Positions 1-7,113 of a stretch of 17,472 nt of DNA are shown piece by piece. The notes under the pieces are model-generated. The model was not told the origin of the DNA and searched no databases. It saw only the letters and a program-made list of their open reading frames with translations. Each line of letters opens with the position of its first letter. Positions within the stretch are counted from its first letter, which is position 1. Source of the stretch: an uncultured Oscillospiraceae bacterium. GTDB taxonomy: Bacteria; Bacillota; Clostridia; Oscillospirales; Ruminococcaceae. The position numbers and the translations under genes were made by a program. Where the stretch lies: the NCBI GenBank assembly GCA_905197685.1, contig CAJJZS010000022.1, positions 1-17,472 of the forward strand, given 5' to 3'.

Positions 1-35
1 TGAAAGCAAAGCAGGGAAAATAATTTTTTGTATCT

Positions 36-59
36 AAGCAGCGGAATACCCCGCTGTTT
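36..59 (+). other. Small hairpin upstream of prs
   Basis: A 9-bp stem (36-44 with 51-59, including one G-U pair) closes a 6-nt loop and is followed by only a few T. It could be a weak terminator of the gene left of the window or part of the prs leader. The rest of 1-173 holds no recognisable gene. An open frame runs into prs from a TTG at 69, but it has no ribosome site. Confidence 0.3.
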
Positions 60-173
60 GAAAGGCATTTGCCGGATATTTTCCGAAAAAACTCAAAACC
101 TTTTGAGCTTTCGGAAGGAAAAAAGGTGGGCGGAAAAAATCTGCCGAAGAAAAGTAAGGGGAGTCAAAAAGAA

Positions 174-1133
174 ATGAATTTGCATGGCAAGGACATTAAA
201 ATCTTCACTGCCAATTCTAACCCGAAAGTAGCTGCTGAAATTGCGGCTTGTCTGGGTTTGCCGGTAGGAAAAAGCGAGGTAAAAACATTCTCTGACGGTG
301 AGATTGCCGTTTCCATTCAGGAGTCTGTTCGTGGTTCCGACGTGTTTGTGGTACAGTCTACCTGCACACCGGTTAACGATAACCTGATGGAGCTTCTTAT
401 CATGATCGATGCGTTCAAACGCGCATCCGCAGGTCGTGTTACCGCAGTTATGCCGTATTTCGGTTATGCAAGACAGGACAGAAAAGCAAAGGCAAGAGAT
501 CCGATCTCTGCAAAACTGGTAGCGGATTTGATTACCGCAGCAGGCGCAGACCGCGTGCTGACAATGGACCTTCACGCAGCTCAGATTCAGGGCTTCTTTG
601 ATATTCCGGTAGACCATCTGCTGGGTGTGCCGATTATGATTCCGCACTTTATTGAAAAAATCGGCGATGAGCAGGCAAACTACACTGTAGTATCTCCTGA
701 CCTGGGTTCCGTAACAAGAGCAAGAAAATTTGCAGAACGCTGCGATGTTCCGCTGGCAATCATTGATAAGAGAAGACCGAAAGCAAACGTATGCGAGGTT
801 ATGAACATTATCGGTGACGTTCGCGACAGAAAAGTTATCATCGTAGACGATATGATTGATACCGCAGGTACTTTGTGCAACGCGGCAAACGCTTTGGTAG
901 AGGTAGGCGGAGCAAAAGAAGTTATCGCTTGCGCAACCCACGGCGTGCTGTCCGGTCCGGCTCTGGAAAGAATCGAGAAGAGCGCCCTGAAAGAGGTTGT
1001 TATCCTCGATACCATTCCGCTGCCAAAAGATTGCAATTGCAGCAAGATTACCCAGCTGCCGGTAGCTCCGGTATTTGCGGAAGCAATCGAAAGAATCTAT
1101 CAGGACAAACCGGTTTCTCCTCTGTTTGTATAA
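174..1133 (+). CDS. prs: Ribose-phosphate pyrophosphokinase (PRPP synthetase)
   Basis: Transfers pyrophosphate from ATP to ribose 5-phosphate, giving PRPP for purine, pyrimidine, His, Trp and NAD synthesis in the cytoplasm. The 319-residue protein has the normal length of class I enzymes. Visible landmarks are the YARQDRK flexible loop (about 98-104), the PRPP synthetase signature DLHAAQIQGFF (132-142) with His134, and the PRPP-binding loop VDDMIDTAGT (about 224-233). The frame is open from a TTG at 69, but the ATG at 174 is preceded by AAGGGGAG (156-163) at 10 nt and gives the usual family N-terminus, so I chose it. It ends in TAA just before a strong terminator. The order prs-pth-mfd is classical for Firmicutes. 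Confidence 0.97.
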   Translation: MNLHGKDIKIFTANSNPKVAAEIAACLGLPVGKSEVKTFSDGEIAVSIQESVRGSDVFVVQSTCTPVNDNLMELLIMIDAFKRASAGRVTAVMPYFGYARQDRKAKARDPISAKLVADLITAAGADRVLTMDLHAAQIQGFFDIPVDHLLGVPIMIPHFIEKIGDEQANYTVVSPDLGSVTRARKFAERCDVPLAIIDKRRPKANVCEVMNIIGDVRDRKVIIVDDMIDTAGTLCNAANALVEVGGAKEVIACATHGVLSGPALERIEKSALKEVVILDTIPLPKDCNCSKITQLPVAPVFAEAIERIYQDKPVSPLFV

Positions 1134-1148
1134 TCGGTTTTCGGTTGA

Positions 1149-1177
1149 TTGACAAAGAACGAAAGGGCAGGTAATTT
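1149..1177 (+). promoter_or_regulatory. Possible promoter for the BFD-like gene
   Basis: A perfect -35 TTGACA (1149-1154) lies 17 nt before TAATTT (1172-1177), which matches the -10 consensus at only 3 of 6 positions. It overlaps the prs terminator. It would let the small gene at 1214 be transcribed independently of read-through. The weak -10 keeps confidence low. Confidence 0.3.
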
Positions 1178-1190
1178 ACCTGCCCTTTTT
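1162..1190 (+). terminator. Rho-independent terminator of prs
   Basis: AAAGGGCAGGTAA (1162-1174) is complementary to TTACCTGCCCTTT (1176-1188), and a run of T ends at 1190. It lies 28 nt after the prs stop. Transcripts reaching the next gene must read through it or start inside it. Confidence 0.9.
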
Positions 1191-1213
1191 CCGATATGGA
1201 TATGGGTGAAAGA

Positions 1214-1423
1214 ATGACAGAGGAATATATTTGCTATTGCGACAAGGTAACGCGGCAGGATATTGAGCAGGCGGTGAAAAGCGGAGCAAAAACGCTGCGG
1301 GATATTCAGAAAATGACCGGAGCGATGACTCACTGCGACTGTAAAAACAAGAATCCGAAAGGAACATGATGTACCCCCGATGTGCTGCAAGTGTTAAAAG
1401 AAACTTTACTGCGCACAAAATAG
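1214..1423 (+). CDS. BFD-like [2Fe-2S]-binding small protein, probable selenoprotein with in-frame UGA
   Basis: Read conventionally, this gene encodes 51 residues and stops at TGA 1367-1369. Reading through gives 69 residues ending at TAG 1421-1423. Seen: an N-terminal ICYC (Cys7, Cys9) after a few polar residues, then a helical stretch with SGAKTLRDIQKMTGA, then HCDC (Cys41, Cys43), KNKNPKGT, the UGA (codon 52), Cys53 and TPDVLQVLKETLL. Known: bacterioferritin-associated-ferredoxin-like domains bind [2Fe-2S] through C-x-C and a second Cys pair about 32 residues later. From memory, clostridial relatives end in C-x8-C-C-x2-D-[IV], so the UGA falls exactly at the first Cys of the pair. Inferred: selenocysteine at position 52. 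Start ATG 1214 follows GGGTGA (1204-1209); in-frame ATGs at 1196 and 1202 are alternatives. The partner and electron donor are unknown. Alternatives are a truncated 51-residue protein or a nonsense mutation. Confidence 0.65.
1382..1416 (+). promoter_or_regulatory. SECIS-like hairpin downstream of UGA
   Basis: GUGC (1382-1385) pairs with GCAC (1413-1416), U1386 is bulged, and GC (1387-1388) pairs with GC (1411-1412). AAGU (1389-1392) pairs with ACUU (1403-1406), with UACU bulged on the 3' side. The 10-nt apical loop (1393-1402) begins with G-U. Bacterial SECIS elements sit within the coding region just after the UGA, with a G in the first two loop positions and often a bulged U below the upper stem. 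Here 23 nt separate the UGA from the loop. The helix is modest, so it could be chance. Confidence 0.45.
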
Positions 1424-1439
1424 CTGTTTGGAAAACAGC
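1423..1439 (+). other. 7-bp hairpin after the BFD-like gene
   Basis: GCTGTTT (1423-1429) pairs with AAACAGC (1433-1439) around a GGA loop, directly overlapping the TAG stop. The T-run after it is short and interrupted, so it is at best a weak terminator. Read-through into pth is expected. Confidence 0.3.
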
Positions 1440-1462
1440 AGGACAATTTTATCAGGGAAAAC

Positions 1463-1515
1463 GGGCAGGCTGACCACATATCTCCATAAGGTGGGGGTAT
1501 GTGGTTGTCCTGCCC
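1463..1515 (+). other. Long perfect-looking hairpin in the pth leader
   Basis: GGGCAGG (1463-1469) pairs with CCTGCCC (1509-1515). After one C-U mismatch the helix continues for 15 more base pairs, including a few G-U, between 1471-1485 and 1493-1507. The loop is AUAAGGU. There is no T-run, so it is not an ordinary terminator. It ends 25 nt before the pth ribosome site. It may be an RNA processing or stabilising structure, or a dispersed repeat. I do not recognise a riboswitch class. Confidence 0.6.
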
Positions 1516-1552
1516 TGTTGCCGACTTTATAAAAAGAGAGAAAGGACAGGCT

Positions 1553-2176
1553 ATGTACGATATTTTTGAAAAGCTCAAAACATTAAACGCAAAACCGGCA
1601 GTAACGGGTACGCCGGAATTTTTGGTGGTCGGTTTGGGAAATCCCGAACCGAAATATGAAACAACCCGGCACAATGCCGGATTTTTAGCAATTGACCGAA
1701 TTGCGCAAAAGGCAGGCTGCCGCGTGGATCAACTGAAGTTTCGGTCGCTGTACGGTATGTGCGAAATTGAAGGAAAAAAGGTTATGTTGATGAAGCCTTC
1801 CACATATATGAACAGTTCGGGAGAGGCAGTGAGAGATGCCGCTCAGTTTTATAAAATTCAGCCGGATCATATTATTGTAATATTTGACGATATTTCTTTG
1901 GATGTCGGCAAGATGCGGATTCGCAGAAAAGGCAGCGACGGCGGGCATAACGGAATTAAAAGTATTATTTATTTAACCGGAAGCGACCAATACCCGCGTA
2001 TCAAGGTCGGCGTCGGCAAAAAGCCGCATCCCGATTATGACTTGGCAGCGTGGGTTTTGGGACATTTTTCCAAAGAGGAGATGGAACAGCTTTCTCCGGT
2101 TCTGGACCACTGCTGGGAGGCGGTCGGACAGATTGTAAGCGGAAAAATTGACCGCGCTATGAATCAATTTAACTAA
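1553..2176 (+). CDS. pth: Peptidyl-tRNA hydrolase
   Basis: Cleaves the ester bond of peptidyl-tRNAs that drop off stalled ribosomes, recycling tRNA in the cytoplasm. The 207-residue protein has a ~20-residue N-terminal extension and then the family core: GLGNPEPKYETTRHNAGF with Asn30 and catalytic His40, KPSTYMNSSG with Asn87, the FDDISL segment with Asp112 (equivalent to E. coli Asp93) and GGHNGIKS with Asn133. All key residues are present. Start ATG 1553 has AAAGGA (1541-1546) at 6 nt; the frame is open further upstream only through the leader hairpin. mfd starts 48 nt downstream, so the two are probably co-transcribed. Confidence 0.96.
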   Translation: MYDIFEKLKTLNAKPAVTGTPEFLVVGLGNPEPKYETTRHNAGFLAIDRIAQKAGCRVDQLKFRSLYGMCEIEGKKVMLMKPSTYMNSSGEAVRDAAQFYKIQPDHIIVIFDDISLDVGKMRIRRKGSDGGHNGIKSIIYLTGSDQYPRIKVGVGKKPHPDYDLAAWVLGHFSKEEMEQLSPVLDHCWEAVGQIVSGKIDRAMNQFN

Positions 2177-2224
2177 TCAAAAAACAAATTCGGACAAACA
2201 AGAAGGGTGGGTGAAGGTTTTACC

Positions 2225-5200
2225 ATGAAACAGTTTTTATCGTTGTTGGAACAGATGCAGGAATATCGTCAGCTGAAAACTGCATTGGAACAAAAACGGA
2301 CGCCGGTTGCGGTAACGGGAGCGGCAGCCTCTCATAAAACGAATATGATTGCATCGTTGGTTTCCCAACTGGAACGCCGGGCATTGGTTATCGTTCCCGA
2401 TGAAAGCACAGCGATTCGTTTTGCTGCGGATTTATCCGCTTTGTTAGGAGAAAAAGCAGCGCATTTTCCGGCAAGAGATTATGTCCTTTTAGATGTGGAC
2501 GGAGCTTCGGGAGAATTTGAGCATCAGCGTTTGGGCGTACTCAGCGCCGTGCTGCGCAATGAGGTTCGCGTGGTGGTTTCTTCGGTGGAATCGGCGTGTG
2601 AACGAACCATTCCCGTTCAAAAATTGCAGGAGTCAATTTTGACCATCGACCGCGACGAATGTTATGATGAAGAGGAAATTGTTCAGCGTTTGGTGGCAAT
2701 GGGTTATCAGCGTCGGGAACAGGTGGAGGGAATCTGCCAATTTGCAAGACGAGGCGGAATCCTGGATATTTTTCCGCCAAACTGCTCCCAGCCGGTCCGA
2801 ATCGAATTTTGGGATGATTCGATTGACACCATGTCCACCTTCCAGGTAGATACGCAGCGGCGTCAGGAAGAGATTGACTGCATCACCATTCCGCCTGCCC
2901 GAGAGGTTTTGTTCGATTCTTCCGAAAAATTGGTGCAGTTGCTCCGAAAACAGGCAGACCAGCAAAAAGGAAAAGCAGGATTACGGGTAAAAGAACACTT
3001 GGAACGGGATATCGAGCGCTTGGACGGAGGACTGAATCCGATCAGCATCGACCGTTATCTGCCTTTATTGTATGAACCGGCTACCGTTATGGATTATTTT
3101 GAAGCGGACGCCATGACCTTTTTATGCGAACCGATTTCCTGTAAGGAAAGTTTTTCCAACGCGATGGCGCAGCACCATGAAGATGTAAAAATGCTGTTAG
3201 AGGACGGCATTTTGTTTCGCGGGTGCAGCGTTTATTACGATGATTTCACCGATTTGTGCAGCAAGCTCTGCAAGCGCGCAGGGGTGTTGATGGATACTTT
3301 CAGCCGTTCTTTAAGCGAAGTGCCGGTAAAGGAACTGGTTTCGCTGACAGCGTCCCAGCTTTCCACATGGGGCGGAGAGTATGCGGTGCTGAAAGATGAC
3401 ATTGAAGATTATATGAAAACCGGGTTTTGCTGCGTCATCTTTGCAGGTACACAGCGCGGAGCGCAGGCGCTGACCGATGATCTTCGTCACGATTTTTCTG
3501 CCGATTTGGTAGAAGATATTCCGTCAATCGTTCCGGGAAAAATTTATGTAACCGAGGGGACACTGTCCGCCGGAATGGAATATCCGCAGATAAAGCTTGC
3601 CGTTCTCAGCCACACCAAAACGGGAGACGGCCGTAAAAAGCCGCTCAAGCAGAAAAAAGGAGTCAACATCAAAAATATTTCCGACCTGAATGTCGGGGAT
3701 TATGTGGTACACGTTTCACACGGTATCGGTATTTTTGAGGGCATTGTAAAGCGGGAAATCCATGGTATCGTAAAGGATTATATCAAGATACGGTATGCCG
3801 GCAGCGATATGCTTTTTGTACCGGTTACTCAGTTGGATTTGGTGACAAAGTATATCGGCGGAAAAGAGGACAGTATCGTTAAACTCAATAAGCTCAATTC
3901 CGCAGAATGGGCAAAAACCCGCGCCAGAGTAAAAAAAGCGGTCAAAGATATGGCAGACGAGCTGATTAAGCTCTATGCGCAGCGCGCGGCGGCAAAGGGA
4001 TATGCGTTCAGCCAGGATACCGACTGGCAAAATGATTTTGAGCGCAGATTTCCCTATGACGAAACCGATGACCAGCTGCGCTGCATCGCAGAAATCAAGG
4101 CGGATATGGAGAAAGAAACTCCAATGGACCGGCTGCTTTGCGGAGATGTCGGATTCGGCAAAACAGAGGTTGCAATCCGCGCAGCTTTTAAGTGCGTTAT
4201 GGATTCCAAACAGTGCGCGGTTTTGGTTCCTACTACTATCTTAGCGTGGCAGCATTACCAGACCTTCCGAAAGAGAATGGAAGGATTTCCGATTAAGGTG
4301 GATATCTTATCCCGGTTCCGTACTCCGAGAGAGCAGGAACAGGTGCTGGAGGAGCTGCGCCGAGGAGAAATTGATATTTTGGTCGGCACGCACCGTCTGG
4401 TGCAAAAGGATGTTCGCTTTAAAGATTTGGGACTGTGTATCATCGACGAGGAACAGCGATTTGGGGTAAAGCATAAGGAAACTTTTAAAGAGATGAGAAA
4501 CAATGTCGATGTACTCACCCTTTCCGCAACCCCGATTCCCCGCACCTTAAATATGGCAATGTCGGGTATTCGCGATATGTCCACCATTGAGGAAGCACCG
4601 CAGGACCGCCAGCCGGTTCAAACCTATGTTATGGAACACGACTGGGGAATCCTTACACAGGCGATGAACAAGGAGCTGCGCCGCGGCGGTCAGGTATTTT
4701 ATCTGCACAACCGTGTGGATACCATTGACCGATGCGCAGCCACCATTCAGCACTTTATCCCCGAGGCAGTTGTAGTAGTCGCTCACGGCAAGATGAGCGA
4801 GGAGCAGCTTTCTAAGGTTTGGAAGCGCCTGATTGACCACGAAATTGATATTTTGGTCTGCACCACCATCATCGAAACCGGTGTGGATGTTTCCAACTGC
4901 AATACGCTGATTATCGAAGATGCGGACCGTCTGGGACTTTCTCAGCTGTACCAGATTCGCGGTCGTGTGGGACGCTCCAGCCGCAGAGCGTTTGCATATC
5001 TTACCGTTACAAAGGGAAAAGCCTTAACCGACGTTGCCACCAAGCGTTTGGAAGCAATTCGGGAATTTACAACCTTCGGTTCGGGATTCCGTATTGCGAT
5101 GCGCGATTTGGAAATCCGCGGAGCGGGCAATATCCTCGGCGCGCAACAGCACGGACATATGGAAGCGGTGGGATATGAGATGTATCTTAAAATGCTTTCC

Positions 5201-5692
5201 GACGCAGTCGCGGTTGCAAAGGGAGAAAAACCGGATTCCCGCACCACCGAATGTTTGGTCGATGTGCGTATCGGCGCGCATATCCCCGAGGATTACATCG
5301 AAAGTTTGGCTCAGCGCATTGATATTTATAAAAAGATTGCTTCGATTCAAAACGATGCCGACGCGCTGGATATTACCGACGAGCTGATTGACCGTTTCGG
5401 AGATCCGCCGGAAGCGGTGAAAGGATTGATTGATGTTTCTCTGCTTCGCAACACAGCGGCTCAGATTGGAATCAAGGAGATTTCTCAGAGATCCGACAGC
5501 CTGCTGTTCTACCCCGAAACGGTGGATATGGAGGCGGCAAGCCGCCTTGCAGCCGCATTAAAGGGCAGGGTTATGCTGAATGCCGGGGCAAAACCGTATC
5601 TTACGGTGAAAACAGCAAAGGGAGAAAAACCGATTGATACCATGCGTCTGGCGTTGGAAATTTTATCGGGCTCAAATCCTGCGCAAAAATAA
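2225..5692 (+). CDS. mfd: Transcription-repair coupling factor
   Basis: An ATP-driven DNA translocase that removes RNA polymerase stalled at lesions and recruits UvrA for nucleotide excision repair. The 1155-residue protein has the normal full length. In order: a UvrB-like N-terminal region (to about 340), the RNA-polymerase-interacting domain beginning near 480 (ISDLNVGDYVVHVSHGIGIF), a helicase core with Walker A GDVGFGKTE (about 639-647), the DEEQ box (about 741-744) with FGVKHKE, SATPIPRT, the second RecA-like lobe with TTIIETGVD and QIRGRVGR, and the C-terminal TRCF domain (from about 1000). Start ATG 2225 has GAAGGT (2213-2218) at 6 nt. An upstream in-frame GTG at 2207 lacks proper spacing. 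It is downstream of pth as in many Firmicutes. Confidence 0.97.
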   Translation: MKQFLSLLEQMQEYRQLKTALEQKRTPVAVTGAAASHKTNMIASLVSQLERRALVIVPDESTAIRFAADLSALLGEKAAHFPARDYVLLDVDGASGEFEHQRLGVLSAVLRNEVRVVVSSVESACERTIPVQKLQESILTIDRDECYDEEEIVQRLVAMGYQRREQVEGICQFARRGGILDIFPPNCSQPVRIEFWDDSIDTMSTFQVDTQRRQEEIDCITIPPAREVLFDSSEKLVQLLRKQADQQKGKAGLRVKEHLERDIERLDGGLNPISIDRYLPLLYEPATVMDYFEADAMTFLCEPISCKESFSNAMAQHHEDVKMLLEDGILFRGCSVYYDDFTDLCSKLCKRAGVLMDTFSRSLSEVPVKELVSLTASQLSTWGGEYAVLKDDIEDYMKTGFCCVIFAGTQRGAQALTDDLRHDFSADLVEDIPSIVPGKIYVTEGTLSAGMEYPQIKLAVLSHTKTGDGRKKPLKQKKGVNIKNISDLNVGDYVVHVSHGIGIFEGIVKREIHGIVKDYIKIRYAGSDMLFVPVTQLDLVTKYIGGKEDSIVKLNKLNSAEWAKTRARVKKAVKDMADELIKLYAQRAAAKGYAFSQDTDWQNDFERRFPYDETDDQLRCIAEIKADMEKETPMDRLLCGDVGFGKTEVAIRAAFKCVMDSKQCAVLVPTTILAWQHYQTFRKRMEGFPIKVDILSRFRTPREQEQVLEELRRGEIDILVGTHRLVQKDVRFKDLGLCIIDEEQRFGVKHKETFKEMRNNVDVLTLSATPIPRTLNMAMSGIRDMSTIEEAPQDRQPVQTYVMEHDWGILTQAMNKELRRGGQVFYLHNRVDTIDRCAATIQHFIPEAVVVVAHGKMSEEQLSKVWKRLIDHEIDILVCTTIIETGVDVSNCNTLIIEDADRLGLSQLYQIRGRVGRSSRRAFAYLTVTKGKALTDVATKRLEAIREFTTFGSGFRIAMRDLEIRGAGNILGAQQHGHMEAVGYEMYLKMLSDAVAVAKGEKPDSRTTECLVDVRIGAHIPEDYIESLAQRIDIYKKIASIQNDADALDITDELIDRFGDPPEAVKGLIDVSLLRNTAAQIGIKEISQRSDSLLFYPETVDMEAASRLAAALKGRVMLNAGAKPYLTVKTAKGEKPIDTMRLALEILSGSNPAQK

Positions 5693-5722
5693 AAACACTG
5701 CTCTCTTTTTGAAGTTTATTCA

Positions 5723-5751
5723 TAGACTTTTTGCAAAATTGGGTGTATAAT
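5723..5751 (+). promoter_or_regulatory. Sigma-A type promoter of the foldase gene
   Basis: TAGACT (5723-5728, 4 of 6) and a perfect TATAAT (5746-5751) are separated by 17 nt. The start codon of the foldase-like gene is about 78 nt downstream. It implies transcription independent of mfd. Confidence 0.6.
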
Positions 5752-5828
5752 AAAAAAGTATTTTGCAAAAAAAGATTTGCGAATCAATTCGTAAAACAGA
5801 AGTATCAAATAACCGGGAGGATTTTAGA

Positions 5829-6902
5829 ATGAGTTTTCTGAAAAAATGCGCGGCATTTCTGCTGGCAGGTGTGATGACACTTTCCTGCGCTGCTTGCGCT
5901 GCCGACACCACTTGGATCATGAAAAAGGGCGAACTGGAAATGCCGGCAGGCGTTTATTTAAACAACCTGATGCAAAGTTATTTTGAAGCGACCATGGAGG
6001 TGGAAGACCCTTCCAAAGATGTTTTGAAACAGACTATCGACGGAAAAGACGCTTCGGAATGGATTAAGGAGCAGGCGCTCAACGCAACCAAAGAAAGCAT
6101 GGCGCTGTGCGATAAATTTAACCAGTTGGGTCTTTCTTTCAGCGAACAGGAGCTGGCAACCTGCCAGACACAGGCAAAATCCTATTACGAGCAGTCAGGG
6201 GATAACCTGGAGAAAAACGGAATTTCTCAGAACTCGATTGAGCTGCTGTATCAGATTACCTACATGAAAACAAAGGTGTTTGACGCAATCTACGGCGAGG
6301 GCGGCGAACAGGAAGTTTCCGAACAGGAAATGCGCGATTACTACAACGAAAACTATATCAAAATGGCAGTGCAGACCTTTTCTTTTCCGGCAGAACCTCA
6401 GCTGACCGAGGATATGAGCGAGGAAGAAAAAGCGGCGCAGCAGGAAATGTATGATATGCAGCGCGGCAACACTTACAGCAGCGCAGAAAATCTGTTCCTT
6501 CAGGGTCAGATAGGACGCGATGCGGGCAAAGATTGGAACGAAGTGCTTAACCAGTATAAAAAGGACAATTCCGGCGAAGAAGAATACGATATGACCACCA
6601 ACAACTATCGTCTGCTGGATACTGCAACCACTCCCCTGGATAAAGAGGTAGTTACCGCTCTGAAAGAAGCCGAGCAGGGAGAAATGGTAAAGGTAGAAAC
6701 CGATACCATGATTGCGGTCGGTGCGACCACCGATATTAACGCAGACCCTACCGATTTTGAATATGTTCAAAGCGCAATTCGTCATGCGTTAAAAGACGAG
6801 GAATTTTCTCAGATGCTGTTGGAAATGGCAGCGGACGAATCCTTTGAAATCAATCAGGATGCGGTAGACCGCTATCAGCCAAAGAAACTGGTTGTTGAAT
6901 AA
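5829..6902 (+). CDS. Secreted foldase-like lipoprotein (SurA/PrsA N-terminal type)
   Basis: The 357-residue protein begins with Lys5-Lys6 and a hydrophobic segment (8-19). It is followed by Cys20 and Cys23 (LSCAACAAD), a loose lipobox, so it is probably exported and lipid-anchored. The mature part is acidic, helical and rich in Glu/Gln, resembling the chaperone domains of PrsA/SurA-like foldases: a helix-rich region (about 30-170), an EVSEQEMRDYYNENY segment typical of foldases entering the PPIase region, then a poorly conserved middle part and a C-terminal helical tail. I do not see a convincing parvulin active site, so isomerase activity is doubtful. Start ATG 5829 follows GGGAGG at 8 nt. 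It may help fold exported proteins such as the sortase encoded next. The family call is an inference. Confidence 0.7.
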   Translation: MSFLKKCAAFLLAGVMTLSCAACAADTTWIMKKGELEMPAGVYLNNLMQSYFEATMEVEDPSKDVLKQTIDGKDASEWIKEQALNATKESMALCDKFNQLGLSFSEQELATCQTQAKSYYEQSGDNLEKNGISQNSIELLYQITYMKTKVFDAIYGEGGEQEVSEQEMRDYYNENYIKMAVQTFSFPAEPQLTEDMSEEEKAAQQEMYDMQRGNTYSSAENLFLQGQIGRDAGKDWNEVLNQYKKDNSGEEEYDMTTNNYRLLDTATTPLDKEVVTALKEAEQGEMVKVETDTMIAVGATTDINADPTDFEYVQSAIRHALKDEEFSQMLLEMAADESFEINQDAVDRYQPKKLVVE

Positions 6903-6915
6903 TCCCGTTTTTCCG

Positions 6916-6945
6916 ATCCGCTTCGGTTTTCCGAAGCGGATTTTT
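6916..6945 (+). terminator. Terminator of the foldase gene
   Basis: ATCCGCTTCGG (6916-6926) and CCGAAGCGGAT (6931-6941) form an 11-bp stem with a TTTT loop and a run of T to 6945, 13 nt after the stop codon. Confidence 0.92.
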
Positions 6946-7011
6946 GCATTTTTCATAAAAAAACGCCCCAAAATTTCTATGAATGAATGATTAAAATTTG
7001 TAAAACTATCT

Positions 7012-7040
7012 TCCACAAGCGTACTGTTTTATGATATAAT
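7012..7040 (+). promoter_or_regulatory. Extended -10 promoter of the sortase gene
   Basis: TCCACA (7012-7017, 4 of 6) lies 17 nt before a perfect TATAAT (7035-7040). The -10 is preceded by the TG of an extended -10 (7032-7033). The sortase start is 74 nt downstream. Confidence 0.7.
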
Positions 7041-7113
7041 AGATAAGAATAAGAAAAAGGCTTTCCGAAGGGATGCCGAAAAAGACAAAATAAGAATGTA
7101 AGGGTGAACAAGT

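Noticed and set aside
69..173. N-terminal extension of prs from a TTG at 69
   Set aside because: No SD at 69. ATG 174 has AAGGGGAG and gives the normal family length.
93..941. 282-codon minus-strand open frame antisense to prs
   Set aside because: Shadow of a highly conserved gene on the plus strand; Cys/His-rich nonsense with no SD or homology.
1366..1473. Small ORF starting at ATG 1366, overlapping the UGA of the BFD-like gene (ATGA)
   Set aside because: Its 35-residue product has no recognisable pattern. The frame that continues through the UGA gives the family-like C-terminus instead.
1505..1533. Promoter-like TTGTCC-17-TATAAA in front of pth
   Set aside because: The predicted start would fall directly at the ribosome site, leaving almost no leader, and the -35 lies inside the hairpin arm.
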